Assembly: GCF_019100495.1 (NCBI RefSeq)
Contig: NZ_JAHRVA010000001.1
Location: forward strand, 688,597 to 752,596
Length of the DNA: 64,000 bases
Reading direction: 5' to 3'
Origin: Falsochrobactrum tianjinense
GTDB lineage: Bacteria; Pseudomonadota; Alphaproteobacteria; Rhizobiales; Rhizobiaceae
Below the pieces are notes generated by a model that saw only the letters and a program-made list of their open reading frames with translations, made no database searches and was not told the origin of the DNA. Of this stretch, positions 35,316 to 44,877 are shown piece by piece. The position numbers were made by a program, and so were the translations under genes. How positions within the stretch are numbered: the first letter of the stretch is position 1; each line of letters begins with the position of its first letter.

Positions 35316-36056
35316 TCAGCTTGGCAAGTGGTAGTCGAGGAAGCGGTCCTGACGCACATCGAACAGCTTTCCGGTGACACCGAGCGCCGGATCGGCGAGC
35401 TTTACGATCTTTTCTGCGACCGATTGCGGCGTGGGCAGGGTATCGGGGTCTTCGCCCGGCATCGCCTGCGCGCGCATGGCGGTGCGGGTTGCGCCCGGAT
35501 TGACCGAATTGACTCTGAGCTTCATCTGCTTTGTTTCTTCGGCCCAGCTTCGCGCCATCACTTCCACCGCAGCCTTGGAAGCTGCATAGGGCGCCCAGAA
35601 AGCACGGCAGGAATGGGCAACACCCGATGAAAGCAGGATTGCGCGGCCCGCATCGGAGGCGCGCAGCAGCGGGTCGGTCGAGCGGATCAGCCGCCAAACG
35701 CTGGTGACATTGACATTCATGACCTTTTCGAAGGTCTTGGCTTCGACATGGCCGATGGGCGAGATCGTGCCCAGTACGCCCGCATTGGCGACCATGATGT
35801 CGAGCTTGCCCCAGCGCTCATGAATGGAGCCGCCCAGACGGTCGATGGCTTCCATATCGGTGATGTCGAGTGGCACGAGCGTGGCATTGCCGCCGATCTT
35901 GCGGATATCGTCGTCAAGTTCTTCCAAGCCCCCGACCGTGCGCGCAACCGCGATCACATGCGCGCCGCGCTTGGCGAGTTCGAGCGAAAGGAAATAGCCA
36001 ATACCGCGCGATGCGCCCGTTACCAAAGCCAGCCGGCCTGTAAGGTCGATAGTCAT
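35316..36056 (-). CDS. Short-chain dehydrogenase/reductase
   Basis: The 246-residue classical SDR has the NAD(P) fingerprint TGASRGIGYFLSLELAKRGA at the N terminus, NAGVLGTI in the middle, the catalytic serine strand ILLSSGVAHSC and the YAASK active-site motif. The substrate is unknown. Arginine and alanine after the glycine motif do not settle NADH against NADPH. It follows purF by about 70 bases in the same direction and could be the last gene of the cvpA-purF unit, an order I recall from other Rhizobiales. Confidence 0.92.
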   Translation of the reverse strand: MTIDLTGRLALVTGASRGIGYFLSLELAKRGAHVIAVARTVGGLEELDDDIRKIGGNATLVPLDITDMEAIDRLGGSIHERWGKLDIMVANAGVLGTISPIGHVEAKTFEKVMNVNVTSVWRLIRSTDPLLRASDAGRAILLSSGVAHSCRAFWAPYAASKAAVEVMARSWAEETKQMKLRVNSVNPGATRTAMRAQAMPGEDPDTLPTPQSVAEKIVKLADPALGVTGKLFDVRQDRFLDYHLPS

Positions 36057-36125
36057 TTCTGTCCCCGGATTACCTGTTGAAAAAGGCGAGGCGGCCTTTG
36101 GGGCCGCCTGCGTGAATGATGACGA

Positions 36126-37616
36126 TCAGCCGTTGGAGGCGAGAAGCGACAATGTATGCACATTGCTTTCGCCTGCCTGATCAAGAAGGCGGGTCGGATA
36201 TTCACCCGTGAAATAATGGTCAGTGAAGGCGGGAGCCTTCGGATCACGCGGCTTCCCGCCCACGGCCCGGTAAAGCCCGTCAATGGAAAGGAAGGCCAGC
36301 GAATCCGCGCCGATGTAGCGGCACATGGATTCGAGATTTTCGTGCTGGTTGGCCAGCAGCTTGTCGGCGTGAGGCGTATCGATGCCGTAAAAATCCGGAT
36401 GATAGATCATCGGGCTTGCAACACGAATATGCACTTCCTTCGCGCCCGCATCGCGGATCATCTGCACGATCTTGACAGAGGTCGTGCCGCGCACGATGGA
36501 ATCATCCACCAGCACCACGCGCTTGCCTTCGATCATGGCGCGATTGGCCGAATGCTTGAGCTTCACGCCAAGCGCGCGAATCTGCTGCGTCGGCTCGATG
36601 AAGGTGCGGCCCACATAGTGATTGCGGATGATGCCATATTCGAACGGAATACCGCTGGCCTGTGCATAGCCGAGCGCGGCGGGTGTACCGCCATCGGGCA
36701 CCGGCACGACGACATCGGCTTCGACACCGGCTTCCGCTGCCAGATTGATGCCCATATTCTTGCGCGCGACGTAGATGCTGCGTCCGCCGACAACCGAGTC
36801 GGGTCGGGCGAAATAGACATATTCGAACAGGCACAACCGTTCGGGCTGCGGGTTTTCCGGCTTGATAGATTCCGTGGTGATGGAACCGTCTTTCTGAATT
36901 TCGCAGACGATCACTTCGCCATTCTCGACGTCGCGCACATAGGTCGCGCCGATAATATCGAGAGCGCAGGTCTCCGAACAGAAGATCGGCTTGCCGTCGA
37001 GTTCGCCCATGACGAGCGGGCGGATGCCGGTTGGGTCACGCGCGGCGATGAGCTTGGTGCGGGTCAGCGCCAGCATGGCGTAGCCGCCCTCGACCTGACG
37101 GATCGCATCCACGAAACGGTCCGACGACGAGGTGAAGCGCGAACGTGCGATCAGGTGCAGCACGACTTCCGAATCGGAAGTGGCCTGAAAGATCGCGCCC
37201 GACGCGATGAGCTGCCTGCGCAGCGTGATGCCGTTGGTGAAATTGCCGTTATGCGCAATGGCGATGCCGCCGACTTCCAGCTCGGCGAAAAGCGGCTGCA
37301 CATTGCGCAGGATCGTTTCGCCGGTAGTGGAATAGCGCACATGGCCCATTGCGCGGTTGCCGGGCAGGCGGTGCAGCGTTGCAGGGTCGGTGAAGTGGTC
37401 GCCGACCAGTCCCATATGCCGTTCGGAATGAAAACGGCGGTGATGATAAGAAACGATACCCGCTGCTTCCTGACCGCGATGCTGAAGAGCGTGTAGCCCC
37501 AGCGCAGTCAAAGCGGCGGCGTCCTCATGGCCGAGAATGCCGAATACACCGCACTCTTCATGCAGCGTGTCATCGTCCAGCGAAAAGGACGTCTCATCAT
37601 GCGATTGTTGGAACAT
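36126..37616 (-). CDS. purF: Amidophosphoribosyltransferase
   Basis: PurF (496 residues) transfers the glutamine amide to PRPP, the committed step of purine synthesis. The sequence begins with a propeptide of about 20 residues before the ECGVFGILGHED motif, so the catalytic N-terminal cysteine is exposed by cleavage, as in the B. subtilis type. The PRPP-binding motif VVLVDDSIVRGTTSVKI is present. The start at 37616 (MFQQSHDETSF) is preferred over an open extension of 13 residues. cvpA lies immediately upstream, the usual pairing. A terminator separates them at 37752-37773. Confidence 0.96.
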   Translation of the reverse strand: MFQQSHDETSFSLDDDTLHEECGVFGILGHEDAAALTALGLHALQHRGQEAAGIVSYHHRRFHSERHMGLVGDHFTDPATLHRLPGNRAMGHVRYSTTGETILRNVQPLFAELEVGGIAIAHNGNFTNGITLRRQLIASGAIFQATSDSEVVLHLIARSRFTSSSDRFVDAIRQVEGGYAMLALTRTKLIAARDPTGIRPLVMGELDGKPIFCSETCALDIIGATYVRDVENGEVIVCEIQKDGSITTESIKPENPQPERLCLFEYVYFARPDSVVGGRSIYVARKNMGINLAAEAGVEADVVVPVPDGGTPAALGYAQASGIPFEYGIIRNHYVGRTFIEPTQQIRALGVKLKHSANRAMIEGKRVVLVDDSIVRGTTSVKIVQMIRDAGAKEVHIRVASPMIYHPDFYGIDTPHADKLLANQHENLESMCRYIGADSLAFLSIDGLYRAVGGKPRDPKAPAFTDHYFTGEYPTRLLDQAGESNVHTLSLLASNG

Positions 37617-37751
37617 TGTCCGCAAGGCCTTTCGATTGCGGGTTGTTAAAAGCAACCTTTACATGAAAGGGCGCTTTTTTGAAAGCAATCCCTTGCACGC
37701 GGCATGGTCTCCCCCGCTATATAAGACTTATTGAGGCTAAAAACAGACATA

Positions 37752-37773
37752 ACCGGCAGCTTGGGCTGCCGGT
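37752..37773 (-). terminator. Hairpin terminator between cvpA and purF
   Basis: Perfect 9-bp arms accggcagc (37752-37760) and gctgccggt (37765-37773) surround a 4-base loop, about 20 bases after the cvpA stop. On the minus strand a T run appears about 8 bases beyond the stem, so it may only partly terminate. Confidence 0.7.
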
Positions 37774-37793
37774 CGGTAAAATTGCATTTCGGA

Positions 37794-38372
37794 TCAGTTC
37801 GCAGCCGGTGTGTCGTCGGGCACGGGCGTTTCAGTCTGGCCTTCAGGTGTGGCTGGGGCTTCCTGTCCGGTCCTGAATTTCTTGATCGCCGATTCCGGAT
37901 CGGCGGGCAGCAGGTCGATGAGTTGCTGCCCGAAGGAATCGAGCATCGGCTTGGATTTGGCATTGCTGACCCATGCCGGCTGATTGGCCGGAACGAGCCA
38001 GTTGAAAAACAGCATGGCGACCACGACCAGAAGAACGCCGCGCGCAGCCCCGAACAGAAAGCCCAGCGTGCGGTCGAGCGCACCGATGCGGCTGTCGATG
38101 ATGAAATCGGCGATTTTCATGGTAATCAGCGAAACGACGATCAGAACCACAAGGAAAACCGCGCCTGCGGCGGCGATCTTGGCGATGGTCTCGTTGCTGA
38201 TATAGGGCTGCACAAAGGGCAGGACCGGCATGTAGAACAGGTAGGCAGCTACCGCCGCCGCTGCCCATGATACCAGCGAAAGCACTTCGCGGGAAAAACC
38301 GCGCACCATCGCCAGAACGGCCGAAACCAGCGTTATCCCAAGTAAAATTCCATCAAGCATGGTAATCGGCAT
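37794..38372 (-). CDS. cvpA: CvpA family membrane protein
   Basis: The 192-residue inner-membrane protein has four hydrophobic segments, starting DGILLGITLVSAVLAMVRG, with the family motif RGFSREVLSLVSWAAA and RTLGFLFGAARGVLLVV near the third and fourth helices. The C-terminal tail is Pro/Thr-rich and cytosolic or periplasmic. CvpA is needed for colicin V production in E. coli and for envelope homeostasis elsewhere. It precedes purF, the classical cvpA-purF order. Confidence 0.93.
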   Translation of the reverse strand: MPITMLDGILLGITLVSAVLAMVRGFSREVLSLVSWAAAAVAAYLFYMPVLPFVQPYISNETIAKIAAAGAVFLVVLIVVSLITMKIADFIIDSRIGALDRTLGFLFGAARGVLLVVVAMLFFNWLVPANQPAWVSNAKSKPMLDSFGQQLIDLLPADPESAIKKFRTGQEAPATPEGQTETPVPDDTPAAN

Positions 38373-38526
38373 TCTGGCCTGTCCTCAATCTGGGGGCGTC
38401 CGGCGTGTCTTTCGGTCTGCCGGGCGGTCAAACTTGCCGGAATATAACATGGGAAGGTTGACGAAATCTTCCATTGTCAAATCCCATTAAATTCGGGGTC
38501 TGCAACCCGCAGGCTACAGATAGTGC

Positions 38527-39918
38527 TTATTTTTTGCCCGGACCCGATGCAGCGATGCGCGCAACGAGATCGGACAGGGCGGTGGTTTCCATAAGGCCGA
38601 AATCGCGGTCTTTCCACAATTCGCGGCTTCCGCCGGGCACCACTGCTTGCTGGAAGCCGAGCTTTTCTGCTTCCTTGAGCCTCTGTACTGCATGTGACAC
38701 CGCACGAACAGCACCGGAAAGGCTGATCTCGCCGAAATAAACACAATCTGCGGGCAGGGCAAGACCGGCCATCGATGAAACCAGCGCCGCAGCCACTCCA
38801 ATATCGGCAGCCGGCTCGCTGATGCGATAACCGCCAGCCACATTGAGATAGACATCATGGTTCCCAAAACGCACCCCGCAATGCGATTCGAGAACGGCAA
38901 GGATCATGGCGAGACGGCTGCCGTCCCAACCCACGACCGCCCGGCGCGGCGTGCCCAGCGAGGAGGGGGAAACCAGCGCCTGTATCTCGACCAGAACGGG
39001 CCTTGTGCCTTCCATGCCTGCAAAGACCGCAGCGCCCGGCGCCTTGGCGTTGCGCTCGCCCAGAAAAAGTTCTGATGGATTGGAAACTTCGCGCAGGCCC
39101 CCATCCGACATTTCAAACACGCCGATTTCGTCGGTCGGGCCGAAACGGTTTTTCACTGTGCGCAGGATGCGATATTGATGCCCGCCTTCGCCCTCAAAAT
39201 AAAGCACGCCATCGACCATATGCTCGACCACGCGCGGACCGGCGATCTGCCCGTCCTTGGTGACATGGCCCACCAGCACCACGGCGGCACCCGTCTGCTT
39301 GGCATAGCGGATCATCGCCTGCGCCGAAGAGCGCACCTGCGTCACGGTGCCGGGAGCCGAATCCGCCATATCCGTCCATAGCGTCTGGATGGAATCGATA
39401 ATGACGAGATCGGGCCGCTTGCCATCGGAAATGGTTGCGAGAATGTCCTCGACATTGGTTTCTGCTGCAAGCTCCACGGCGCTGGATGCCACGCCCAGAC
39501 GCTGTGCGCGCAGCCTGATCTGTGCCACGGCTTCTTCGCCCGACACATAGACGACGCGATGGCCGCGATTGGCAAGGGCTGCTGCGGCCTGCGTCAGAAG
39601 GGTGGATTTGCCGATGCCCGGATCGCCGCCGATCAGCACCGCTGAGCCGCGCACGAAGCCGCCGCCCGTCACCCGGTCAAGCTCGCTGATGCCCGAAACG
39701 ATGCGCGGCGCATCTTCTATGTCGCCCGAAAGCGAGGTGAGCGCCACCGCGCGGCCCTTGCGTTTGCTCAGCATGGAGCCAGGGCCGGAGCCGATCCCGC
39801 TATTGGTGCCTTCCTCGACAAGCGTATTCCACTCGCCGCACGAATCGCATTTGCCGCTCCAGCGCGAATGCACCGCACCGCAATTCTGGCAGATGAACTG
39901 AACGCGCGACTTGGCCAT
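38527..39918 (-). CDS. radA: DNA repair protein RadA
   Basis: RadA (463 residues) is a RecA-related ATPase that promotes branch migration of recombination intermediates. The N-terminal zinc finger reads CQNCGAVHSRWSGKCDSCGE. Walker A is GGDPGIGKSTLLTQ and the KNRFGPTDEIG motif is unique to RadA. The C-terminal Lon-like domain is present. It is transcribed toward cvpA with 154 bases between, which contain only a weak 4-bp stem. It is divergent from azlC. Confidence 0.97.
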   Translation of the reverse strand: MAKSRVQFICQNCGAVHSRWSGKCDSCGEWNTLVEEGTNSGIGSGPGSMLSKRKGRAVALTSLSGDIEDAPRIVSGISELDRVTGGGFVRGSAVLIGGDPGIGKSTLLTQAAAALANRGHRVVYVSGEEAVAQIRLRAQRLGVASSAVELAAETNVEDILATISDGKRPDLVIIDSIQTLWTDMADSAPGTVTQVRSSAQAMIRYAKQTGAAVVLVGHVTKDGQIAGPRVVEHMVDGVLYFEGEGGHQYRILRTVKNRFGPTDEIGVFEMSDGGLREVSNPSELFLGERNAKAPGAAVFAGMEGTRPVLVEIQALVSPSSLGTPRRAVVGWDGSRLAMILAVLESHCGVRFGNHDVYLNVAGGYRISEPAADIGVAAALVSSMAGLALPADCVYFGEISLSGAVRAVSHAVQRLKEAEKLGFQQAVVPGGSRELWKDRDFGLMETTALSDLVARIAASGPGKK

Positions 39919-40054
39919 GCTTCCCCGATTCTGCTTTTGCAGAATCTGTGGTAAATGAGAACAAAACAGGAATCAAGAGGCTGAGGCCCAGTGGCTTTCA
40001 TTGTCCCGCATTTTCACTCAAGACAAAAGAGAATCAGCCCGTTATAGCGGGCGG

Positions 40055-40747
40055 ATGAAAAAGGAATTTTTGTCAGGCACGCGCGTGATGATACCGCTGA
40101 TTGCAGCCGTCATCCCCATCGGGGTGATCTATGGCGCGGTCGCGGCAGGCAAGGGGCTTTCGACGCTCGAAGTGGTGTTGATGAGCGCTCTGGTCTTCGC
40201 GGGCGGTTCGCAATTCGTGGCGATGGATATATGGACCCATCCCGCAAGCTGGACGGCGGTGGGCTTCGCGGCTCTCCTCGTCAATTTGCGCCTTGTGCTT
40301 ATGTCGGCCTCGATCAGCCCCCACATCGGGCAGTTCACCGGCTGGCGCAAATATGCGGCGATCCTGTTTCTCACCGATGAAATATGGGCGATTGCGGAAT
40401 TGAAAGCGCGCGAAGGCAGGCTGACGCCGATCTGGTATGCCGGTATTGCGCTGCCCTTTTATGCGGCATGGGTGCTGTCGTCGCTGTTTGGCGCGCTTGT
40501 CGGCAACACGCTGGGCGATCCGGCCTTGATCGGGCTGGATTTCGCCTTTCCGGCGGTCTTTATCGTCCTGATGATGAATTTCTGGAAGGGACGGCGCACG
40601 GGTGCGGTGCTGCTGGCCAGCGCAATTGCCGCAATCGCTGCTCATCAATTGCTCGGCGGCGTCTGGTATATTGCAGCCGGCGCGCTTGCGGGTCTTGCCG
40701 TCGCCATGGTCCACGAACCAGCCGCACAGGAGGAAAACGCGCCATGA
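40055..40747 (+). CDS. azlC: AzlC family branched-chain amino acid exporter, large subunit
   Basis: The 230-residue inner-membrane protein has six or seven hydrophobic helices with the family pattern AAVIPIGVIYGAVAAGKGLS, LVFAGGSQFVAMD and LTDEIWA. AzlC and AzlD together export branched-chain amino acids or azaleucine. The start at 40055 (MKKEFLSGTRV) is chosen since upstream codons are not conserved; a gcccg/cgggc hairpin sits just before it at 40037-40052. Its stop overlaps azlD by 4 bases (ATGA). Confidence 0.93.
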   Translation: MKKEFLSGTRVMIPLIAAVIPIGVIYGAVAAGKGLSTLEVVLMSALVFAGGSQFVAMDIWTHPASWTAVGFAALLVNLRLVLMSASISPHIGQFTGWRKYAAILFLTDEIWAIAELKAREGRLTPIWYAGIALPFYAAWVLSSLFGALVGNTLGDPALIGLDFAFPAVFIVLMMNFWKGRRTGAVLLASAIAAIAAHQLLGGVWYIAAGALAGLAVAMVHEPAAQEENAP

Positions 40748-41046
40748 TGCTCGATTTTTCCACGCTGATCGCCATTCTCGCCATGGCCATAGCCACGGCA
40801 TTGATCCGGCTTTCGGGGCTTGTGATGATGCGCTATGTCAAATTGTCGGCACGCGCGCAGGAAGCGCTGACAGCCATTCCGCCCGCCGTACTGATGGCGG
40901 TGGTTGCGCCTACCGCGCTGATGACCGGCGCAGCCGAAACGATCAGTTGCGCCATCACTGCATTCGCCGCTCTGCGCCTGCCATTGCTTGGCGCAACCGC
41001 GCTCGGCGTTGCCTGCGTTGCGCTGCTGCGGTTTCTTGGTTTTTAA
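40744..41046 (+). CDS. azlD: AzlD family branched-chain amino acid exporter, small subunit
   Basis: The 100-residue protein has three hydrophobic helices (LIAILAMAIATALIRLSGL, ALTAIPPAVLMAVVAPTAL and LPLLGATALGVACVALLRF), the typical AzlD pattern. Coupling to azlC by ATGA (40744-40747) shows that they work as a pair. The stop lies in a ggttttt/aaaaacc run 7 bases before the end of the convergent dnaB gene, so that tract may end both transcripts. Confidence 0.92.
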   Translation: MMLDFSTLIAILAMAIATALIRLSGLVMMRYVKLSARAQEALTAIPPAVLMAVVAPTALMTGAAETISCAITAFAALRLPLLGATALGVACVALLRFLGF

Positions 41047-41052
41047 AAAAAC

Positions 41053-42558
41053 CTATTCGTATTGTTCGGGCAGGTAGGAACCCTCGGCCAGATCGGCAAA
41101 GCGCGTATATTCGGCCTGGAAGGCGAGCTTGACGGTGCCGGTCGGTCCATGGCGCTGCTTGGCAATGATGACATCGGCCGTGCCGCGCACTTTTTCAAAC
41201 TGCTGCCGCCATTCTTCGTATTTCGGATCGAATTCGTCGCGCGGTTCGAGATTCTTGACGTAATATTCCTCGCGAAACACGAACAGCACCACGTCGGCGT
41301 CCTGCTCGATGGAGCCCGATTCACGAAGGTCGGAAAGCTGCGGGCGTTTGTCGTCGCGGCTCTCCACCTGACGAGAGAGCTGTGACAGCGCAATGATGGG
41401 AACATTGAGTTCCTTGCCGAGCGCCTTGAGGCCAGTGGTAATTTCGGTGATTTCCTGCACGCGGTTCTGCGATGACGCCTTGGACGAGCCGGTCATCAGC
41501 TGCACATAGTCGATCACCAGTACGTCGAGGCCGCGCTGGCGCTTGAGACGGCGCGCGCGCGCCGCAAGCTGTGCAATGGAAATGCCGCCGGTCTGGTCGA
41601 TATAGAGCGGGATTTTCTGCATGACCTGCGAACAGGCGACGAGCTTCTCGAAATCGGTTTCGGTAATATCGCCGCGGCGGATTTTCGATGAGCTGACTTC
41701 CGTCTGCTCGGAAATGATACGGGTGGCGAGCTGTTCCGCCGACATTTCCAGCGAGAAGAAGCCAACCACGCCGCCATTCTTGGCCTTTATCGATCCATCC
41801 GCCTGCTGCTCGGACTCATAAACGCTTGCAATATTGAAGGCGATATTGGTTGCAAGCGAGGTTTTACCCATGCCCGGACGTCCTGCCAGAATGACAAGAT
41901 CGGAGGGCTGCAAGCCGCCCATCTTGTTGTCCAGCGCATGGATGCCCGTGGAAATGCCCGACAGATGGCCGTCGCGCATGAAGGCGGCATTGGCCATGTC
42001 GACGGCGGTTGTCACTGCATCCTTGAACGGCTGGAAGCCGCCATCGTAACGGCCTGTTTCGGCAAGCTCGAACAGGCGGCGCTCGGCGTCCTCGATCTGT
42101 TCCTGCGGGGCATTGTCGACCGGGGCGTCATAGGCGACATTGACCATGTCCTCGCCAATGCCGATCAGCGCGCGGCGCGTCGCAAGATCATAAATCGCGC
42201 GGCCATAGTCCTCGGCATTGATGATGGTGACGGCCTCGGTGGCAAGACGCGCGACATATTGGAAAACCGTCAGATCGCCGATCTTGCCCTCATTGGGCAG
42301 GAAGGTCTTCATCGTGACCGGATTGGCCATCTTGCCGACGCGGATCAGATCGGTCGAGATTTCATAAATGCGCCGGTGCAGCGGCTCAAAGAAATGGGTT
42401 GGCTTGAGAAAATCCGAAACCCGGTAGAAAGCGTCATTATTGATAAGGATTGCGCCCAAAAGCGCCTGCTCCGCCTCAATATTGTGAGGAGCCTCGCGAT
42501 AAAGCGTGTCCTTTTGATCGCGCATATCGTCGAGTTTGCGTAATGCCGCTTCCGCCAT
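41053..42558 (-). CDS. dnaB: Replicative DNA helicase
   Basis: DnaB (501 residues) is the hexameric helicase that unwinds DNA at the replication fork. The N-terminal domain (LPHNIEAEQALLGAILIN-like start; here APHNIEAEQALLGAILIN) joins through a linker to a RecA-like ATPase. Walker A is GRPGMGKTSLATN near residue 225. The motifs GFFSLEMSAEQLATR and VLVIDYVQLMTGS follow. No intein interrupts the Walker A region. It lies between azlD and cfa; the 169 bases upstream show no clear promoter. Confidence 0.97.
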   Translation of the reverse strand: MAEAALRKLDDMRDQKDTLYREAPHNIEAEQALLGAILINNDAFYRVSDFLKPTHFFEPLHRRIYEISTDLIRVGKMANPVTMKTFLPNEGKIGDLTVFQYVARLATEAVTIINAEDYGRAIYDLATRRALIGIGEDMVNVAYDAPVDNAPQEQIEDAERRLFELAETGRYDGGFQPFKDAVTTAVDMANAAFMRDGHLSGISTGIHALDNKMGGLQPSDLVILAGRPGMGKTSLATNIAFNIASVYESEQQADGSIKAKNGGVVGFFSLEMSAEQLATRIISEQTEVSSSKIRRGDITETDFEKLVACSQVMQKIPLYIDQTGGISIAQLAARARRLKRQRGLDVLVIDYVQLMTGSSKASSQNRVQEITEITTGLKALGKELNVPIIALSQLSRQVESRDDKRPQLSDLRESGSIEQDADVVLFVFREEYYVKNLEPRDEFDPKYEEWRQQFEKVRGTADVIIAKQRHGPTGTVKLAFQAEYTRFADLAEGSYLPEQYE

Positions 42559-42727
42559 GATTCTCTGATCCTGTCCCTGATCCTTTCAGCTAGCGCCTAA
42601 GTGGCGTCAAAGGCAACGCCGCCTGGCCCAAGTTTTGCTGAAAGAGGGAAAGCATACCATGATTCACAGTCATCCACAGAGCGGAGGAAACCACGCACAA
42701 TATGTTCTTGACGTGCGCTGGCGCACA

Positions 42728-44008
42728 TCAGGCTTTTATGCTTTTCCTTGCTGATTCCGTTTCGCTGTTTGCTCCCTTGGGGGCGCTGTCGAGGCGCTTG
42801 AGCCGCTTTTCCTCCGCTTCGATATAGTTGCGGGTTAGCGGTACGGACTCCTGCTTGTGGGCGATCTGGATATGGAAGACCATCATGTTCTGCCAGCGGA
42901 AGGCGCTTTCGGAGGCGGCCAGATAAAACTCCCACGTGCGGCAGAAGCGTTCGTCATAAAGCGCTTTGGCCCGATCGCGATTTGCCATGAAGGCCTTGCG
43001 CCACTCTTTGAGCGTTTCGGCATAATGCAGCCGCAGGATTTCGATGTCGGTCACGTAAAGCCCGGCTTTCTCGATATGCGGCAGTACTTCCGAAAGCGCG
43101 GGAATATAACCGCCGGGGAAGATATATTTGCGGATAAAGGGATTGGTTGCGCCGGGACCGTCGGCACGACCGATGGCGTGCAGCATAAAAATGCCGTCAG
43201 GCTTCATCAGCCGCGCCGCATGCTCGAAATATTCGGCGAAATGACCCACGCCGACATGCTCGAACATGCCGACCGAGACAAGCCGGTCGAATTTGTCATC
43301 GATCTTGCGATAGTCGGTAAGTTGAAAATTCGCGCGGTCGGCAAGTCCTTCTTCGGCTGCACGCTTGTTGGCGATGGTATATTGCTCTTCCGAAAGCGTG
43401 ACCCCCGTTACATTGGCCTTGAGGAAGCGGGCGAGATAAAGCCCCATTCCGCCCCAGCCGCAGCCGATATCGAGAACCTTGTGCCCCTCTTTAAGGAGAA
43501 GCTTTGCTGCAATATGGCGCTTTTTGGCAAGCTGCGCTTGTGGCAGCGTTGCGTTGGGCGGATCGAAATAGGCGCAGGAATATTGCTTGTCGGGGTCGAG
43601 GAACAGATCGTAAAGCTCGCCCGAAAGATCGTAATGACTTTTAATGTTGTTGGACGAGCGGGTGAGCGTATTCATCTGCTGGAAGCGGCGGAACAAAATG
43701 CGTAGATGCCCCATCGCCCGCATCCACGGCTCTTTTGCCGCTGTGGGGCCGGTATTTTCAAAGACGATCTGGAGCAGCGTGTAAATGTCGCCTTCCAGAA
43801 AATCGATCTCACCATCCATGAAACATTCAGCGAGCTTGAGTTCGGGATTGAAGGCAACCGCGCGCTCGGCATGGGCGGAATTGAAGCGGATGTGTACGGG
43901 CGTGCCGGTTTTGTCGCCATAGGAGAACCGTGCACCGTCCGCATCAGTGACCGCGAGGTCGCCGGTTTTGATCATATGGTTGAGAACAACACGCAATGTC
44001 CCATTCAT
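42728..44008 (-). CDS. cfa: Cyclopropane-fatty-acyl-phospholipid synthase
   Basis: The 426-residue SAM-dependent enzyme adds a methylene bridge to unsaturated acyl chains of membrane phospholipids. The methyltransferase core is recognisable: VLDIGCGWGGMGLYLARFL, VTGVTLSEEQYTIANKRA, and the family-specific MFEHVGVGHFAEYF. The C-terminal part contains RTWEFYLAASESAFRW. The start at 44008 (MNGTLRVVLNH) with a GGGAGA ribosome binding site is preferred over an upstream ATG. The 5' region has a large interrupted palindrome (44045-44095), suggesting regulation, as is known for cfa in stationary phase or acid stress. Confidence 0.95.
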   Translation of the reverse strand: MNGTLRVVLNHMIKTGDLAVTDADGARFSYGDKTGTPVHIRFNSAHAERAVAFNPELKLAECFMDGEIDFLEGDIYTLLQIVFENTGPTAAKEPWMRAMGHLRILFRRFQQMNTLTRSSNNIKSHYDLSGELYDLFLDPDKQYSCAYFDPPNATLPQAQLAKKRHIAAKLLLKEGHKVLDIGCGWGGMGLYLARFLKANVTGVTLSEEQYTIANKRAAEEGLADRANFQLTDYRKIDDKFDRLVSVGMFEHVGVGHFAEYFEHAARLMKPDGIFMLHAIGRADGPGATNPFIRKYIFPGGYIPALSEVLPHIEKAGLYVTDIEILRLHYAETLKEWRKAFMANRDRAKALYDERFCRTWEFYLAASESAFRWQNMMVFHIQIAHKQESVPLTRNYIEAEEKRLKRLDSAPKGANSETESARKSIKA

Positions 44009-44044
44009 TGCCCCATCTCCCTTCTGGGGATTGAAGCAGTGCAT

Positions 44045-44095
44045 ACATTCATGTTGCATGACAGGCGGTTTTCAATGCCAGTGCAGCATGAATGT
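44045..44095. promoter_or_regulatory. Interrupted 13-bp inverted repeat upstream of cfa
   Basis: Arms acattcatgttgc (44045-44057) and gcagcatgaatgt (44083-44095) are complementary except for one position, with 25 bases between. The site is 37 bases upstream of the cfa start. It could be an operator or a 5'-UTR stem. Confidence 0.45.
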
Positions 44096-44173
44096 TCCCT
44101 TCAGCACCTCTCCAATCTTGAACCTGTAATAGTACTGATATGAAGAATAGGCACTTTTCCCGTTCTGGAAAGA

Positions 44174-44202
44174 GAAAAAGCCCGGCAGAGGCCGCCGGGC
44201 TT
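44174..44202 (-). terminator. Terminator after rplI
   Basis: Arms aagcccggc (44178-44186) and gccgggctt (44194-44202) form a 9-bp stem with a 7-base loop. On the minus strand it is followed by a TTTTT run. It ends the rpsF-rpsR-DUF2232-rplI transcript, about 70 bases after the rplI stop. Confidence 0.88.
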
Positions 44203-44272
44203 GATCATATAAAGTTTACTACCGTTGGAAGCATGCCTTAAAAGGCCAGGCTCCCGATGACCTGAGAGGCGA

Positions 44273-44848
44273 TTATGCCTCTTCTTCGCCTTCAGCTTCT
44301 TCGTCTTCGTCGAAATATTCTTCGGCAAGCGGCTGTTCTTCGATGCCGTAGATGGCTTCGATGGTGGTCAGGTCTTCACCCTTTGACTGACGTTCGGCTT
44401 CTTCGGTCGAACGGGCAATGTTGATCGCAACCGTCACTTCGACTTCCGGATGCAGAGAAATGACGATCTGATGCACACCGATGGTCTTGATCGGGTGGTT
44501 CAGTTCCACCTGGTTGCGGTGCAGGCTGAAACCGTTTTCAGTAACGATTTCGGCAATGTCGCGGGTTGAGACAGAACCGTAAAGCTGGCCGGTTTCACCA
44601 GCCGAACGCACGACGACGAAACTTGTGCCATTGAGCTTTTCAGCAACGGCATCGGCTTCCTTCTTGCGTTCCAGGTTCTGGGCTTCGAGCTGTGCGCGCT
44701 GGCCTTCGAACTTCTTCTTGTTGGCTTCATTGGCGCGCAGCGCCTTGCCCTGCGGCAGCAGGAAATTGCGTGCATAGCCGTCCTTGACCTTGACGGTTTC
44801 GCCCATCTGGCCGAGACGGCCAATACGTTCCAGAAGAATGACGTCCAT
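44273..44848 (-). CDS. rplI: 50S ribosomal protein L9
   Basis: L9 (191 residues) binds the base of the 23S rRNA L1 stalk. The N-terminal domain reads [19 protein letters not shown] and continues [15 protein letters not shown]; a central long helix ([20 protein letters not shown]) links to the C domain. A very acidic tail ([16 protein letters not shown]) extends beyond the usual 150 residues, as often in alphaproteobacteria. The start at 44848 has AAAGGAAA upstream. It follows the DUF2232 gene by 29 bases. Confidence 0.97.
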   Translation of the reverse strand: MDVILLERIGRLGQMGETVKVKDGYARNFLLPQGKALRANEANKKKFEGQRAQLEAQNLERKKEADAVAEKLNGTSFVVVRSAGETGQLYGSVSTRDIAEIVTENGFSLHRNQVELNHPIKTIGVHQIVISLHPEVEVTVAINIARSTEEAERQSKGEDLTTIEAIYGIEEQPLAEEYFDEDEEAEGEEEA

Positions 44849-44877
44849 TGGAGTTTCCTTTCGAGTTTTAATTTGGT

